This document shows positions 1-7,768 of a stretch of 64,000 bases of DNA, one piece after another; position 1 is the stretch's first letter, and the number at the start of each line of letters is the position of its first letter. The notes beneath the pieces were generated by a model. That model was not told the origin of the DNA and did not search any database. It saw only the letters and a list, made by a program, of their open reading frames with translations. The position numbers were made by a program, and so were the translations under genes. Origin of the DNA: Streptomyces olivaceoviridis (GTDB lineage Bacteria > Actinomycetota > Actinomycetes > Streptomycetales > Streptomycetaceae); assembly GCF_014650115.1 (NCBI RefSeq), contig NZ_BMUI01000020.1, positions 62,001 through 126,000 on the forward strand, given 5' to 3'.

Positions 1-15
1 GGTGAGAATGGCCGG

Positions 16-888
16 GTGACCTCAGCGACCAGACAGCCCGGGACCCCTGCCGCCGCCCTGCCGCCGCGGCTGATCGCCACCGACCTGGACGGCACTCTGC
101 TGCGCGACGACAAGTCGGTCTCCCCACGGACCGTCGCCGCGCTGGCCGCCGCCGAGGAGGCCGGGATCGAGGTCTTCTTCGTCACCGGCCGGCCGGCCCG
201 CTGGATGGACGTGGTCAGCGAGCACGTCCACGGCCACGGCCTGGCGATCTGCGGCAACGGCGCCGCCGTGGTCGACCTGCACGGCGGCCCCGGAACGCAC
301 CGGTTCGTGAAGGTCCGCGAGCTGGCCCGGGACAACGCCCTGAAGGCCGTACAACTGCTGCGCGAGGCGGCGCCCGGCACGGTGTTCGCGGTCGAGCAGA
401 CGTACGGCTTCCACCAGGAGCCGGACTATCCCAAGCTGCACATGGAGATACCCGACCATCTCCTGCCCGCCGAGAAGCTGCTCGCACCCGACGGCCCCGG
501 CGCCGACCAGCCCGTACTCAAGATCCTCGCCTACCACCCGTCCCTCGACCCCGACGCGTTCCTCACCCTCGCCCGGCTGGCCGTCGGCGAGCACGCCAAC
601 GTCACCCGTTCCAGCCCCAGCGCCCTGCTGGAACTCAGCGGCCCCGGCGTCTCCAAGGCCAGCACCCTCGCCCTGTGCTGCGCCGAGCGCGGCATCTCGC
701 ACGAGGAGGTCGTGGCCTTCGGGGACATGCCCAACGACGTCGAGATGCTGACCTGGGCCGGCCAGTCCTACGCGATGGGCAACGCCCACCCCGACGTCAT
801 CGCCGCCGCGTCGGGCCGCACGGTCGCCAACAACGACGACGGCGTGGCGGTGGTGATCGAGCACCTGCTCGCCGACCGGGTGCGGTAG
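16..888 (+). CDS. Cof-type HAD hydrolase (sugar/nucleotide phosphatase-like)
   Basis: A 290-residue cytosolic phosphatase of the haloacid dehalogenase superfamily, Cof subclass. Motif I is DLDGTLL (about residues 23-29, nucleophile Asp), motif II is the Thr in VTGR (about 58), motif III is the Lys in GVSKAST, and motif IV is FGDMPNDVEM. The long insert between motifs II and III is the C2 cap. The substrate cannot be read from sequence; relatives hydrolyse sugar phosphates, FMN or pyridoxal phosphate. GTG at 16 is the first usable start, because the earlier ATG at 8 meets a stop after two codons. It converges on cydDC across a repeat-rich gap. Confidence 0.85.
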   Translation: MTSATRQPGTPAAALPPRLIATDLDGTLLRDDKSVSPRTVAALAAAEEAGIEVFFVTGRPARWMDVVSEHVHGHGLAICGNGAAVVDLHGGPGTHRFVKVRELARDNALKAVQLLREAAPGTVFAVEQTYGFHQEPDYPKLHMEIPDHLLPAEKLLAPDGPGADQPVLKILAYHPSLDPDAFLTLARLAVGEHANVTRSSPSALLELSGPGVSKASTLALCCAERGISHEEVVAFGDMPNDVEMLTWAGQSYAMGNAHPDVIAAASGRTVANNDDGVAVVIEHLLADRVR

Positions 889-926
889 CGCTCCGCGCGA
901 GGCCTGGTCTGAAGGCCCGCCGCACT

Positions 927-1050
927 GGTGAACCCGGTAGGGACGGCCGGGCTGCTGACAGCCGGCCACGCGGTGAACCCGGTCCGAACAGCCGGGCCGC
1001 TGACAGTCGGCCACGCTGGTGGGCCGGGCGGAGCAGCCGGGCCGTCGATG
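927..1050. repeat. 45-bp imperfect tandem repeat, about 2.7 copies
   Basis: Copy 1 (927-971) and copy 2 (972-1016) match at most positions, and a degraded third copy follows (1017-1050). Each unit contains an inverted GCCGGGC...GCCGGC-type stem around CTGACAG, so each can fold as a hairpin. It lies between the convergent HAD gene and cydDC and may act as a reiterated bidirectional terminator. The 45-nt period is a multiple of three, but no convincing gene covers it. Confidence 0.7.
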
Positions 1051-1089
1051 CCCCGTCCGGGACCGCGGGGCGGCCCCGGCGGCGAGCCC

Positions 1090-4000
1090 TCAGCCCACCC
1101 CCACCAGCGACTCCGCCTCGGCTTCCCGGCGTGCCATCTCCCGCAGCGGCCCGTCCTCGGTGATCAGCCGCTCGTACGGCCCTCGCTGCACCACCCGGCC
1201 CGCGTCGAGCACGATCACCTCGTCCACCGCGTCGAGTCCCGCCAGCCGGTGCGTGATCAGCAGCGTCGTACGGCCCTCCGTGGCGGCCAGCAGATCGGCG
1301 GTCAGCGCATCCGCCGTCGGCAGATCCAGGTGCTCGGCGGGCTCGTCCAGGACCAGCACGGGAAAACCGGCCAGCAGCGCGCGTGCCAGCGCCAGCCGCT
1401 GCCGCTGCCCGCCGGACAGCCTCGCCCCGTGCTCGCCGACGAGCGTGTCCAGGCCGTCGGGCAACGCGTCCACCCAGTCCAGCAGCCGTGCCCGGGCCAG
1501 CGCTCCGCGCAGGTCGGCCTCGGTGGCGTCCTTCCTGGCGAGGAGCAGGTTCTCGCGCACCGAGCTGTCGAAGAGATGCGCGTCCTGCGCGCACAGTCCG
1601 ACGAACCGCCGTACGTCGTCACCGTCCAGCGCGCACGCGTCCACACCGGCGAGCGTGTACGAGCCCGCCTCCGCGTCGAGGAACCGCAGCAGCACCTGCG
1701 CGAGGGTCGTCTTGCCGGAGCCGGACGCCCCCACCACCGCGATCCGGCGCCCCTCCTCCAGCGTCAGATCCAGCCCGGCGAGCGCCTCCCGCCGCTGCCC
1801 CGCGTACCGCGCGACCACGCCCTTGACGACCACCGGGAACGGAGAGGCGGGCGCCCGCCGGGGCGAGACGGGCTCGCGCACGGGCTCGGGCGCGTCCAGG
1901 ACCTCGTACACCCGCTCCGCGCTGCGCCGCACGCGCTGCCGGTACCGCGCGGCGAGCGGCAGCCCCAGTACGGCCTCGAAGGCGGCGAGAGGGGTCAGGA
2001 CGACCACGGCCATCGCCACGCCGCTCAGCCGGCCGGCCGCCACCGCCTGGGCGCCGAACGCCGCGGTGGCCGTGACGGTCAGCCCGGAGATGAGCGCGGT
2101 GAGCCCGTCTCCGAGCCCGGTGACGGCGGCGGCGCGCGCGGCGATCCGGGTGAGGGTGCCGTCGGCCCGCCGGGCCGCGTCCGTACGGGCCGGCAGCGCA
2201 CCGGCGACGGTCAGCTCGGCCGTGCCGGTGAGCAGGTCGGTCACACGGGTCGCGAGCACTCCCCGGGCGGGCGCCAGCCGCCGCTCGGTCCGCCGGGCCG
2301 CGGTCGCGGTCAGCAGGGGTACACCGGCACCGGCGGCCAGCAGGCCCGCCGCGAGGACGGCACCGGCCTCGGGCAGCAGCCAGGCCGTGAAGCCGACGGA
2401 GGCGGCGGACACGGTGAGCGCCACTCCGGCGGGCAGCAGCCAGCGCAGCCAGTAGTCCTGGAACGCGTCCACGTCCGCGACGAGCCGGGTGAGCAGATCA
2501 CCGCGCCGGGCGCCGTGCAGCCCCGCGGGGGCCAGGCGTTCCAGCCGCCGGTACACCGCGACCCGGGTGTCGGCCAGCATCCGCAGCACGGCGTCGTGCG
2601 ACACCAGCCGCTCGGCGTACCGGAAGACGGCCCGCCCGATCCCGAACGCCCGGGTCGCGGTCACGGCCACCATCAGGTACAGCACCGGGGGCTGCTGGGA
2701 CGCCCGCGAGATGAGCCAGCCGGAGGTGGCCATGAGCCCCACGGCACACCCCAGGGCAAGACTCCCCAGCCCCAGCGCCCCGACCAAGCGGCCCCGCTGC
2801 CCCCCGCCGATCCCCCGGACCCGCCGCAACACACCGCCCCCGACCCGCTGCTCCGACCCCGGCCCACCCTCCAGCCGACTGAGTCGGGTGGCGGGTGGTT
2901 GAGGGCGGGGGTTCAGGGGGCGGGGGTCCCTGGTGGGCCCACTGCACCCCGGGGACGGAACGGCAGCGGTACCTCCGAGCCGTACCACCCGGTCAGCCAC
3001 CCCCAACAACGCAGGCCGATGCACGACAAGCAGCACGGTCCGCCCAGCGGCAAGCCTCCGCACCGCGGCCACAACCTCCCCCTCGGTCCCCCCGTCCAAC
3101 GCAGCCGTCGGCTCATCCAGCAACAGCACAGGCCGATCCGCGAGAAACGCCCGAGCCAACGCCAACCGCTGCCGTTGCCCCGCCGACAACCCCGCCCCGT
3201 CCTCCCCGAGTACGGTGTCGACCCCCTCCGGCAGCGCCGCCACGAACTCCCACGCCCCCGCGTCCCGCAGCGCCCGCCGCACGGCACCGTCGTCGGCGTC
3301 AGGCCGGACCAACCGCACGTTCTCCGCGATCGTCCCGGCGTACAGATGCGGCCTCTGCGGCACCCACGCGACCCTCGACCGCCACTCCGCCAGATCCAGC
3401 CCGGCGAGATCCGCGCCCCCGATCCGTATCCGTCCCTCGGTGGGCCGTACGAACCCCAGCAACACGCTCAGCAGCGTCGACTTGCCCACCCCGCTCGGCC
3501 CGACCAGCGCAACGGTCTCACCGGGCTCGACGGTGAACGACACATCGGTCACCGCATCCGAGGACCGTCCCGGATACCGAACGCTGACCCCCTCGAAGGC
3601 CACACCACCCGCCGGCACCGCACCCGTACCCGAGTCCGGCACCGCCGTCTCCAGCACGCTGAAGATCTCCTCCGCCGCGGCAAGCCCCTCCGCCGCCGCG
3701 TGGTACTGCGCACCCACCTGTCGCAGCGGCAGGTAGGCCTCGGGCGCCAGCACGAGGATCACCAGACCGATGTAGAGATCCATGTCTCCGTGGACGAGCC
3801 GCATCCCGATCGTCACGGCGACCAGCGCCACCGACAGCGTGGCCAGCAACTCCAGCGCGAACGAGGACAGGAAGGCGATCCGCAGCGTCCGCAGGGTGGC
3901 CTGCCGGTACTCGCCGGTGATCCGCCGGATGGACTCCGCCTGCGCCTTGGCCCGGCCGAACACCTTCAGCGTGGGCAGTCCCGCGACCACGTCCAGGAAG

Positions 4001-4596
4001 TGGCCGGACAACCGGGACAGCAACCGCCACTGCCGCTCCACCCGGGACTGGGTCGCCCAGCCGATCAGCATCATGAAGACCGGAATCAGCGGCAGGGTGC
4101 AGACGATGATCGCCGCCGACACCCAGTCCTCGGTGACGATCCGCGCCAGCACCGCCACGGGCACGACCACGGCGAGCCCCAACTGCGGCAGGTAGCGCGC
4201 GAAGTAGTCGTCCAGGGCGTCGACCCCGCGCGTGGCCAGGGTGACCAGCGAGCCGGTCCGCTGACCGCTCAGCCACCCCGGACCGAGCGCCGCCGCCCGG
4301 TCGAGCAGCCGCCCGCGCAGCTCCGACTTCACGGCCGCGCTCGCGCGATGGGCCGAAAGTTCGGTGAGCCACGCGACGATCGATCGCCCGACGGCCACGG
4401 CGGCCAACAGCAGCAGGGGGGTACGCAGTTCGGCGACCGACTGCCCGTGCTGGAACGCTCCGACGACGATCTCGGCGACAAGCATGGCCTGAGCGATGAC
4501 CAGTCCGGCGCCGACGGCCCCCAGACCGATGACCGCGACGAGGAAGAGACGGGTGGCACGGGCGTACCGCAGAAGGCGGGGATCGATTGGTTTCAC
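1090..4596 (-). CDS. cydCD: CydDC fusion: heterodimer-type ABC exporter for cytochrome bd assembly
   Basis: Fused CydD and CydC halves in one roughly 1168-residue protein, as is usual in actinobacteria. Each half has a six-helix membrane domain followed by an ATPase. The first ATPase has Walker A GPSGVGKST, signature LSAGQRQR and Walker B LLLDEPTAALD. The second has GASGSGKTT, LSGGQRQR and DEPAEHLD, with Ala where CydC usually has Thr. In E. coli the complex exports glutathione/cysteine or handles haem and is needed to assemble cytochrome bd. It is the last gene after cydA-cydB. Two starts are possible, ATG at 4605 or GTG at 4596. The GTG is chosen because the GAAGGG Shine-Dalgarno lies about 10 nt upstream of it but only 1 nt from the ATG. 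A parS site overlaps either start. Confidence 0.92.
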   Translation of the reverse strand: MKPIDPRLLRYARATRLFLVAVIGLGAVGAGLVIAQAMLVAEIVVGAFQHGQSVAELRTPLLLLAAVAVGRSIVAWLTELSAHRASAAVKSELRGRLLDRAAALGPGWLSGQRTGSLVTLATRGVDALDDYFARYLPQLGLAVVVPVAVLARIVTEDWVSAAIIVCTLPLIPVFMMLIGWATQSRVERQWRLLSRLSGHFLDVVAGLPTLKVFGRAKAQAESIRRITGEYRQATLRTLRIAFLSSFALELLATLSVALVAVTIGMRLVHGDMDLYIGLVILVLAPEAYLPLRQVGAQYHAAAEGLAAAEEIFSVLETAVPDSGTGAVPAGGVAFEGVSVRYPGRSSDAVTDVSFTVEPGETVALVGPSGVGKSTLLSVLLGFVRPTEGRIRIGGADLAGLDLAEWRSRVAWVPQRPHLYAGTIAENVRLVRPDADDGAVRRALRDAGAWEFVAALPEGVDTVLGEDGAGLSAGQRQRLALARAFLADRPVLLLDEPTAALDGGTEGEVVAAVRRLAAGRTVLLVVHRPALLGVADRVVRLGGTAAVPSPGCSGPTRDPRPLNPRPQPPATRLSRLEGGPGSEQRVGGGVLRRVRGIGGGQRGRLVGALGLGSLALGCAVGLMATSGWLISRASQQPPVLYLMVAVTATRAFGIGRAVFRYAERLVSHDAVLRMLADTRVAVYRRLERLAPAGLHGARRGDLLTRLVADVDAFQDYWLRWLLPAGVALTVSAASVGFTAWLLPEAGAVLAAGLLAAGAGVPLLTATAARRTERRLAPARGVLATRVTDLLTGTAELTVAGALPARTDAARRADGTLTRIAARAAAVTGLGDGLTALISGLTVTATAAFGAQAVAAGRLSGVAMAVVVLTPLAAFEAVLGLPLAARYRQRVRRSAERVYEVLDAPEPVREPVSPRRAPASPFPVVVKGVVARYAGQRREALAGLDLTLEEGRRIAVVGASGSGKTTLAQVLLRFLDAEAGSYTLAGVDACALDGDDVRRFVGLCAQDAHLFDSSVRENLLLARKDATEADLRGALARARLLDWVDALPDGLDTLVGEHGARLSGGQRQRLALARALLAGFPVLVLDEPAEHLDLPTADALTADLLAATEGRTTLLITHRLAGLDAVDEVIVLDAGRVVQRGPYERLITEDGPLREMARREAEAESLVGVG

Positions 4597-4603
4597 GTGA
4601 AAC
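4590..4603. other. parS site 1 (exact)
   Basis: Perfect GTTTCACGTGAAAC palindrome overlapping the start region of cydDC. If the upstream ATG were used, the site would be translated as F-H-V-K. It lies 38 bp from parS site 2. Confidence 0.93.
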
Positions 4604-4618
4604 ATGCCCTTCGGTACC

Positions 4619-4650
4619 GGGGGTGCTGTTTCACGTGAAACAGCACCCCC
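4619..4650. terminator. 32-bp perfect palindrome with parS core, cydB-cydDC gap
   Basis: Nine-base arms GGGGGTGCT / AGCACCCCC flank parS 2, giving a 32-bp uninterrupted palindrome just after the cydB stop. As RNA it would be a strong GC hairpin. It may attenuate transcription between cydB and cydDC, or simply extend the ParB site. No clear U-tract follows on the minus strand. Confidence 0.6.
4628..4641. other. parS site 2 (exact)
   Basis: Perfect GTTTCACGTGAAAC at the centre of the 32-bp palindrome between cydB and cydDC. Confidence 0.93.
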
Positions 4651-4657
4651 GGCGGAC

Positions 4658-5677
4658 TCAGTGCGCGGCGCCGGCCGCAGCGTCAGAAGCGATGTGCTGC
4701 GTGCCGATCCGCTTACGGAAGACCCAGTAGGTCCAGCCCTGGTAGAGCAGAACGAGCGGCGTGGCGATCGCCGCGCACCACGTCATGATCTTCAGGGTGT
4801 ACGGACTCGACGAGGCGTTGGTGACCGTCAGACTCCAGTCCCCGTTCAGGGTGGACGGCATGACGTTCGGGAAGAGCGACAGGAAGAGCATCGCCACGGC
4901 CGCCACGATGGTGACGCCGGACAGCGCGAACGACCATCCCTCCCGACCGGCCTGGTTGGCCACGAGAGCCGCCACCAGGGCGACGACGGCCACGATCAGA
5001 GCCACCAGACTCTTGCCGTCACCGCTGTCGGCCTGCGTCCACAACAGGAAGGCGAGCGCCGCGACGGCCGCGACCAGACCGACCCACCGGGCCAGCTTCC
5101 GGGCCCGTACCCGGATCTCCCCGACCGTCTTGAGCGCGGTGAACACCGCTCCGTGGAAGGTGAACAGCGTGAGCGTCACCAGGCCACCGAGCAGGGCATA
5201 GGGGTTGAGCAGGTCCCAGACGTTGCCGACGTACTCGAAGTTCCGGTCGAGCTTGACCCCCCGCACGATGTTCCCGAAGGCCACGCCCCACAGGAACGCC
5301 GGCAGCAGCGAGGTCCAGAAGATCGCTGTCTCCCAATTGCGCTGCCAGTTCTCCTCCGGCCGCTTGGCCCGGTACTCGAAGGCGACACCCCGGACGATCA
5401 GGCAGACCAGGATGAGCAGCAGGGGCAGGTAGAAGCCGGAGAAGAGGGTGGCGTACCACTCGGGGAACGCGGCGAAGGTCGCGCCGCCCGCGGTGAGCAG
5501 CCACACCTCGTTGCCGTCCCAGACCGGGCCGATGGTGTTGATGAGCACCCGGCGCTCGGGCCGGTTGCGGGCCAGCAGCTTGGTGAGGATGCCGACCCCG
5601 AAGTCGAAGCCCTCCAGGAAGAAGTAGCCGGTCCACAGGACGGCGATCAGGACGAACCAGACGTCGTGAAGTTCCAT
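4658..5677 (-). CDS. cydB: Cytochrome bd ubiquinol/menaquinol oxidase subunit II
   Basis: A 339-residue multi-helix membrane protein. Together with CydA it forms the high-affinity bd terminal oxidase, which takes electrons from menaquinol under low oxygen. The family signature GPVWDGNEVWLLTAGGATFAAFP is present near residues 50-72, and WTGYFFLEGFDFGVG lies in the first helix. Length is normal for the family. It follows cydA with a 15-bp gap, so the two are co-transcribed. ATG at 5677 is well placed. Confidence 0.96.
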   Translation of the reverse strand: MELHDVWFVLIAVLWTGYFFLEGFDFGVGILTKLLARNRPERRVLINTIGPVWDGNEVWLLTAGGATFAAFPEWYATLFSGFYLPLLLILVCLIVRGVAFEYRAKRPEENWQRNWETAIFWTSLLPAFLWGVAFGNIVRGVKLDRNFEYVGNVWDLLNPYALLGGLVTLTLFTFHGAVFTALKTVGEIRVRARKLARWVGLVAAVAALAFLLWTQADSGDGKSLVALIVAVVALVAALVANQAGREGWSFALSGVTIVAAVAMLFLSLFPNVMPSTLNGDWSLTVTNASSSPYTLKIMTWCAAIATPLVLLYQGWTYWVFRKRIGTQHIASDAAAGAAH

Positions 5678-5692
5678 GACTGTTCCCTCGGC

Positions 5693-7201
5693 CTAGTACG
5701 AGAAGGCCATCGGCTTGTCGGCGTCACGGGTGTCGCCGCCGATCTTCGTGGGCGGGTTGAGGTCGGCCTCGGTGAGCTCGGGCGGGCCGGCCTTGACGTA
5801 CTTCGCGAGCAGCTTGACCTCGACCACGGCGAGGATGGCGTACAGCGCGGTGAAGACGGTCATCGAGGTGAGGACCTCGCCCTGGGAGACACCGGGGGAG
5901 ACCGCGTCCCGGGTCTGGAGGACGCCGTAGACGACCCACGGCTGCCGGCCCATCTCCGTGAAGATCCAGCCCCACGAGTTGGCGATCAGCGGGAAGGCGA
6001 GGGTCCAGGTCGCGATGCGCCAGTACCAGGGGGTGAGCTTCGGGCTGAGCGCCTTGTTCTTGAACAGCACCAGGTGCGGCACCTCGTCCTCGCCGACCCT
6101 CAGGGCTGGGGGCAGCATGAACTTCTTGCGGGTCAGCCACAGTCCGGCCAGTCCGATGGCGAAGGAGGCCATGCCGAAGCCGATCATCCAGCGGAAGCCC
6201 CAGAAGGCGACGGGGATGTTGGGCCGGTAGTCACCGGGCCCGAACTTCTGCTGCTCGGCCTTGTTCACGTCGTTGATGCCGGGCACGTACGAGGTGAAGC
6301 TGTCGTCGGCGAGGAAGGACAGCAGCCCTGGGATCTCGATGGCCACGGAGTTGTGGCCCTTGTCCACATCGCCATAGGCGAAGATCGAGAACGGCGCCGG
6401 CTTCTGGCCGTCCCACAGTGCCTCGGCGGCGGCCATCTTCATCGGCTGCTGCTTGAACATCACCTTGCCGAGGGTGTCGCCGCTGATGGCGGTGAGCAGG
6501 CCGGCGATGACCACGGTGACCAGGCCGAGCCGCAGCGAGGTCTTCATCTCGCGGATGTGCTTCTTGCGGGCCAGGTGGTAGGCGGAGATGCCCACCATGA
6601 AGGCGCCACCGGTCAGGAACGCCGCGGACAGGGTGTGGAAGGCCTGACTGAGGGCGGTGTTCTGGGTCAGCACGGCCCAGAAGTCGGTCAGCTCGGCCCG
6701 CCCCCTGACCTTGTCGATCTTGTAGCCGACCGGGTGCTGCATCCAGGAGTTCGCCGCGAGGATGAAGTACGCCGACAGGACCGTGCCGATCGAGACCATC
6801 CAGATGCAGGCCAGATGGATCTTCTTGGGCAGTTTGTCCCAGCCGAAGATCCACAGGCCGATGAAGGTGGACTCGAAGAAGAAGGCGATCAGCGCCTCGA
6901 AGGCGAGCGGGGCGCCGAAGATGTCACCGACGAAGCGCGAGTAGTCGGACCAGTTCATGCCGAACTGGAACTCCTGCACGATGCCGGTGACCACACCCAT
7001 CGCGATGTTGATCAGGAAGAGCTTGCCCCAGAACTTCGTCGCCCTGAGGTACTTCTCCTTCTCCGTGCGCACCCAGGCCGTCTGCAGCCCGGCCGTGAGC
7101 GCGGCCAGGGAGATCGTCAGCGGAACGAACAGGAAGTGGTAGACGGTGGTGATGCCGAACTGCCAGCGCGCCAGTGTTTCCGGCGCCAAAGCCAGGTCCA
7201 C
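5693..7201 (-). CDS. cydA: Cytochrome bd oxidase subunit I
   Basis: Haem-bearing subunit of cytochrome bd, about 502 residues. The N-terminus has RWQFGITTVYHF, whose His22 corresponds to the E. coli haem b595 ligand. A glutamate-bearing helix FEALIAFFFEST follows, then the quinol-site loop with GQKPAPF and NSWMQHPVGY. The GTG at 7201 is chosen over a longer reading to 7303 because AAGGAG lies 9 nt upstream and family members start with this sequence. The longer reading would run through the Rex operator. It is the first gene of cydA-cydB-cydDC and is expected to be derepressed when NADH/NAD rises. Confidence 0.96.
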   Translation of the reverse strand: MDLALAPETLARWQFGITTVYHFLFVPLTISLAALTAGLQTAWVRTEKEKYLRATKFWGKLFLINIAMGVVTGIVQEFQFGMNWSDYSRFVGDIFGAPLAFEALIAFFFESTFIGLWIFGWDKLPKKIHLACIWMVSIGTVLSAYFILAANSWMQHPVGYKIDKVRGRAELTDFWAVLTQNTALSQAFHTLSAAFLTGGAFMVGISAYHLARKKHIREMKTSLRLGLVTVVIAGLLTAISGDTLGKVMFKQQPMKMAAAEALWDGQKPAPFSIFAYGDVDKGHNSVAIEIPGLLSFLADDSFTSYVPGINDVNKAEQQKFGPGDYRPNIPVAFWGFRWMIGFGMASFAIGLAGLWLTRKKFMLPPALRVGEDEVPHLVLFKNKALSPKLTPWYWRIATWTLAFPLIANSWGWIFTEMGRQPWVVYGVLQTRDAVSPGVSQGEVLTSMTVFTALYAILAVVEVKLLAKYVKAGPPELTEADLNPPTKIGGDTRDADKPMAFSY

Positions 7202-7282
7202 GTCGTCACTCTCCTTACTACGGCGTGGTGCAGCGCGGTTTGCCCCTTTTATTGCACGCATACGGAACAAACGAGACGCGCT

Positions 7283-7298
7283 TGTGAACGCGTTCACA
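7283..7298. promoter_or_regulatory. Rex operator (ROP) upstream of cydA
   Basis: Perfect 16-bp palindrome TGTGAACGCGTTCACA, about 82-97 bp upstream of the cydA start. It fits the Rex consensus TGTGAAC-N2-GTTCACA described for the S. coelicolor cyd operon. Rex is the NADH-sensing repressor that couples cytochrome bd expression to respiratory redox state. The operator is seen directly; its function is from family knowledge. Confidence 0.92.
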
Positions 7299-7405
7299 TT
7301 CACAAGCCATTATGACGCACTGATTTTCAGCCTGCGTAGGGGGTCCCCCTCACTATGACCGACCGCACATGGGGCGAGGGGGATCATTTCGACACAGGCG
7401 CCTCT

Positions 7406-7419
7406 GTTTCACGTGAAAC
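7406..7419. other. parS site 3 (exact)
   Basis: Perfect GTTTCACGTGAAAC in the gap upstream of the cyd operon, 17 bp before the broken small ORF. Confidence 0.93.
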
Positions 7420-7435
7420 GGACGCCAGACAGATC

Positions 7436-7768
7436 ATGGAACCGGGCACGGTGGCCTTCTGCGTGGACAGCGACGCAGTGCGTGCGCTGTCCTAGGTCCT
7501 GTCGTCAAACTCCCGTCGTCCGCCCGGAGGGCGGGCCGCGCGGCGTCAGGTGCGTGCTCTCGGCGTGCCGGGCCCCGGCCCTCGTACTGGATGTACTTGG
7601 GTCGGGGCCCGGTGCGGCGAGAGTGCGTGCATGGCGTCGCGCGGCAGACGGGAGTTTGACGACAGGGCCTAGGCAGCGTGGACGGGGACGCCGCTCTCCT
7701 GGCGGCCGTACGCGACGGCGGCCCCGTCCGGGTGGAACTGCTCGACGAGCAGAGCTACCGCCGGACTA
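7436..7768 (+). pseudogene. Small ORF interrupted by hairpin insertion
   Basis: Two coding-like fragments flank the insertion. The left one (ATG 7436 to 7492) reads MEPGTVAFCVDSDAVRALS and then meets a stop inside the insert. The right one (7678 to about 7767) reads VDGDAALLAAVRDGGPVR and on through VELLDEQSYRR before overlapping the hisC stop. Both have the strong third-position GC of real Streptomyces genes. Removing 182 nt (7493-7674) rejoins the frames, whereas removing the 177-nt repeat-to-repeat period does not. I do not recognise the protein, and the original 3' end is not evident. A small uncharacterised protein disrupted by a transposon-like element is the best reading. Confidence 0.45.
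7491..7673. mobile_element. 183-bp MITE-like element with long terminal inverted repeats
   Basis: The ends are 27-bp inverted repeats (7491-7517 and 7647-7673) with one mismatch, beginning CCTAGG and containing GTCGTCAAACTCCCGTC. The interior is also an imperfect palindrome with GCCGGGCCCCGGCCC-like arms, so the whole element can fold into a long hairpin. It encodes no transposase. The termini resemble those I associate with IS5-type elements in Streptomyces, which suggests a non-autonomous derivative; that link is from memory. A CTAG at each end could be a target duplication. Confidence 0.7.

Noticed and set aside
928..4638. Very long plus-strand open frame opposite cydDC
   Set aside because: It is antisense to a textbook CydDC protein. 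High GC keeps the opposite frame open and its translation is low-complexity with no domain.
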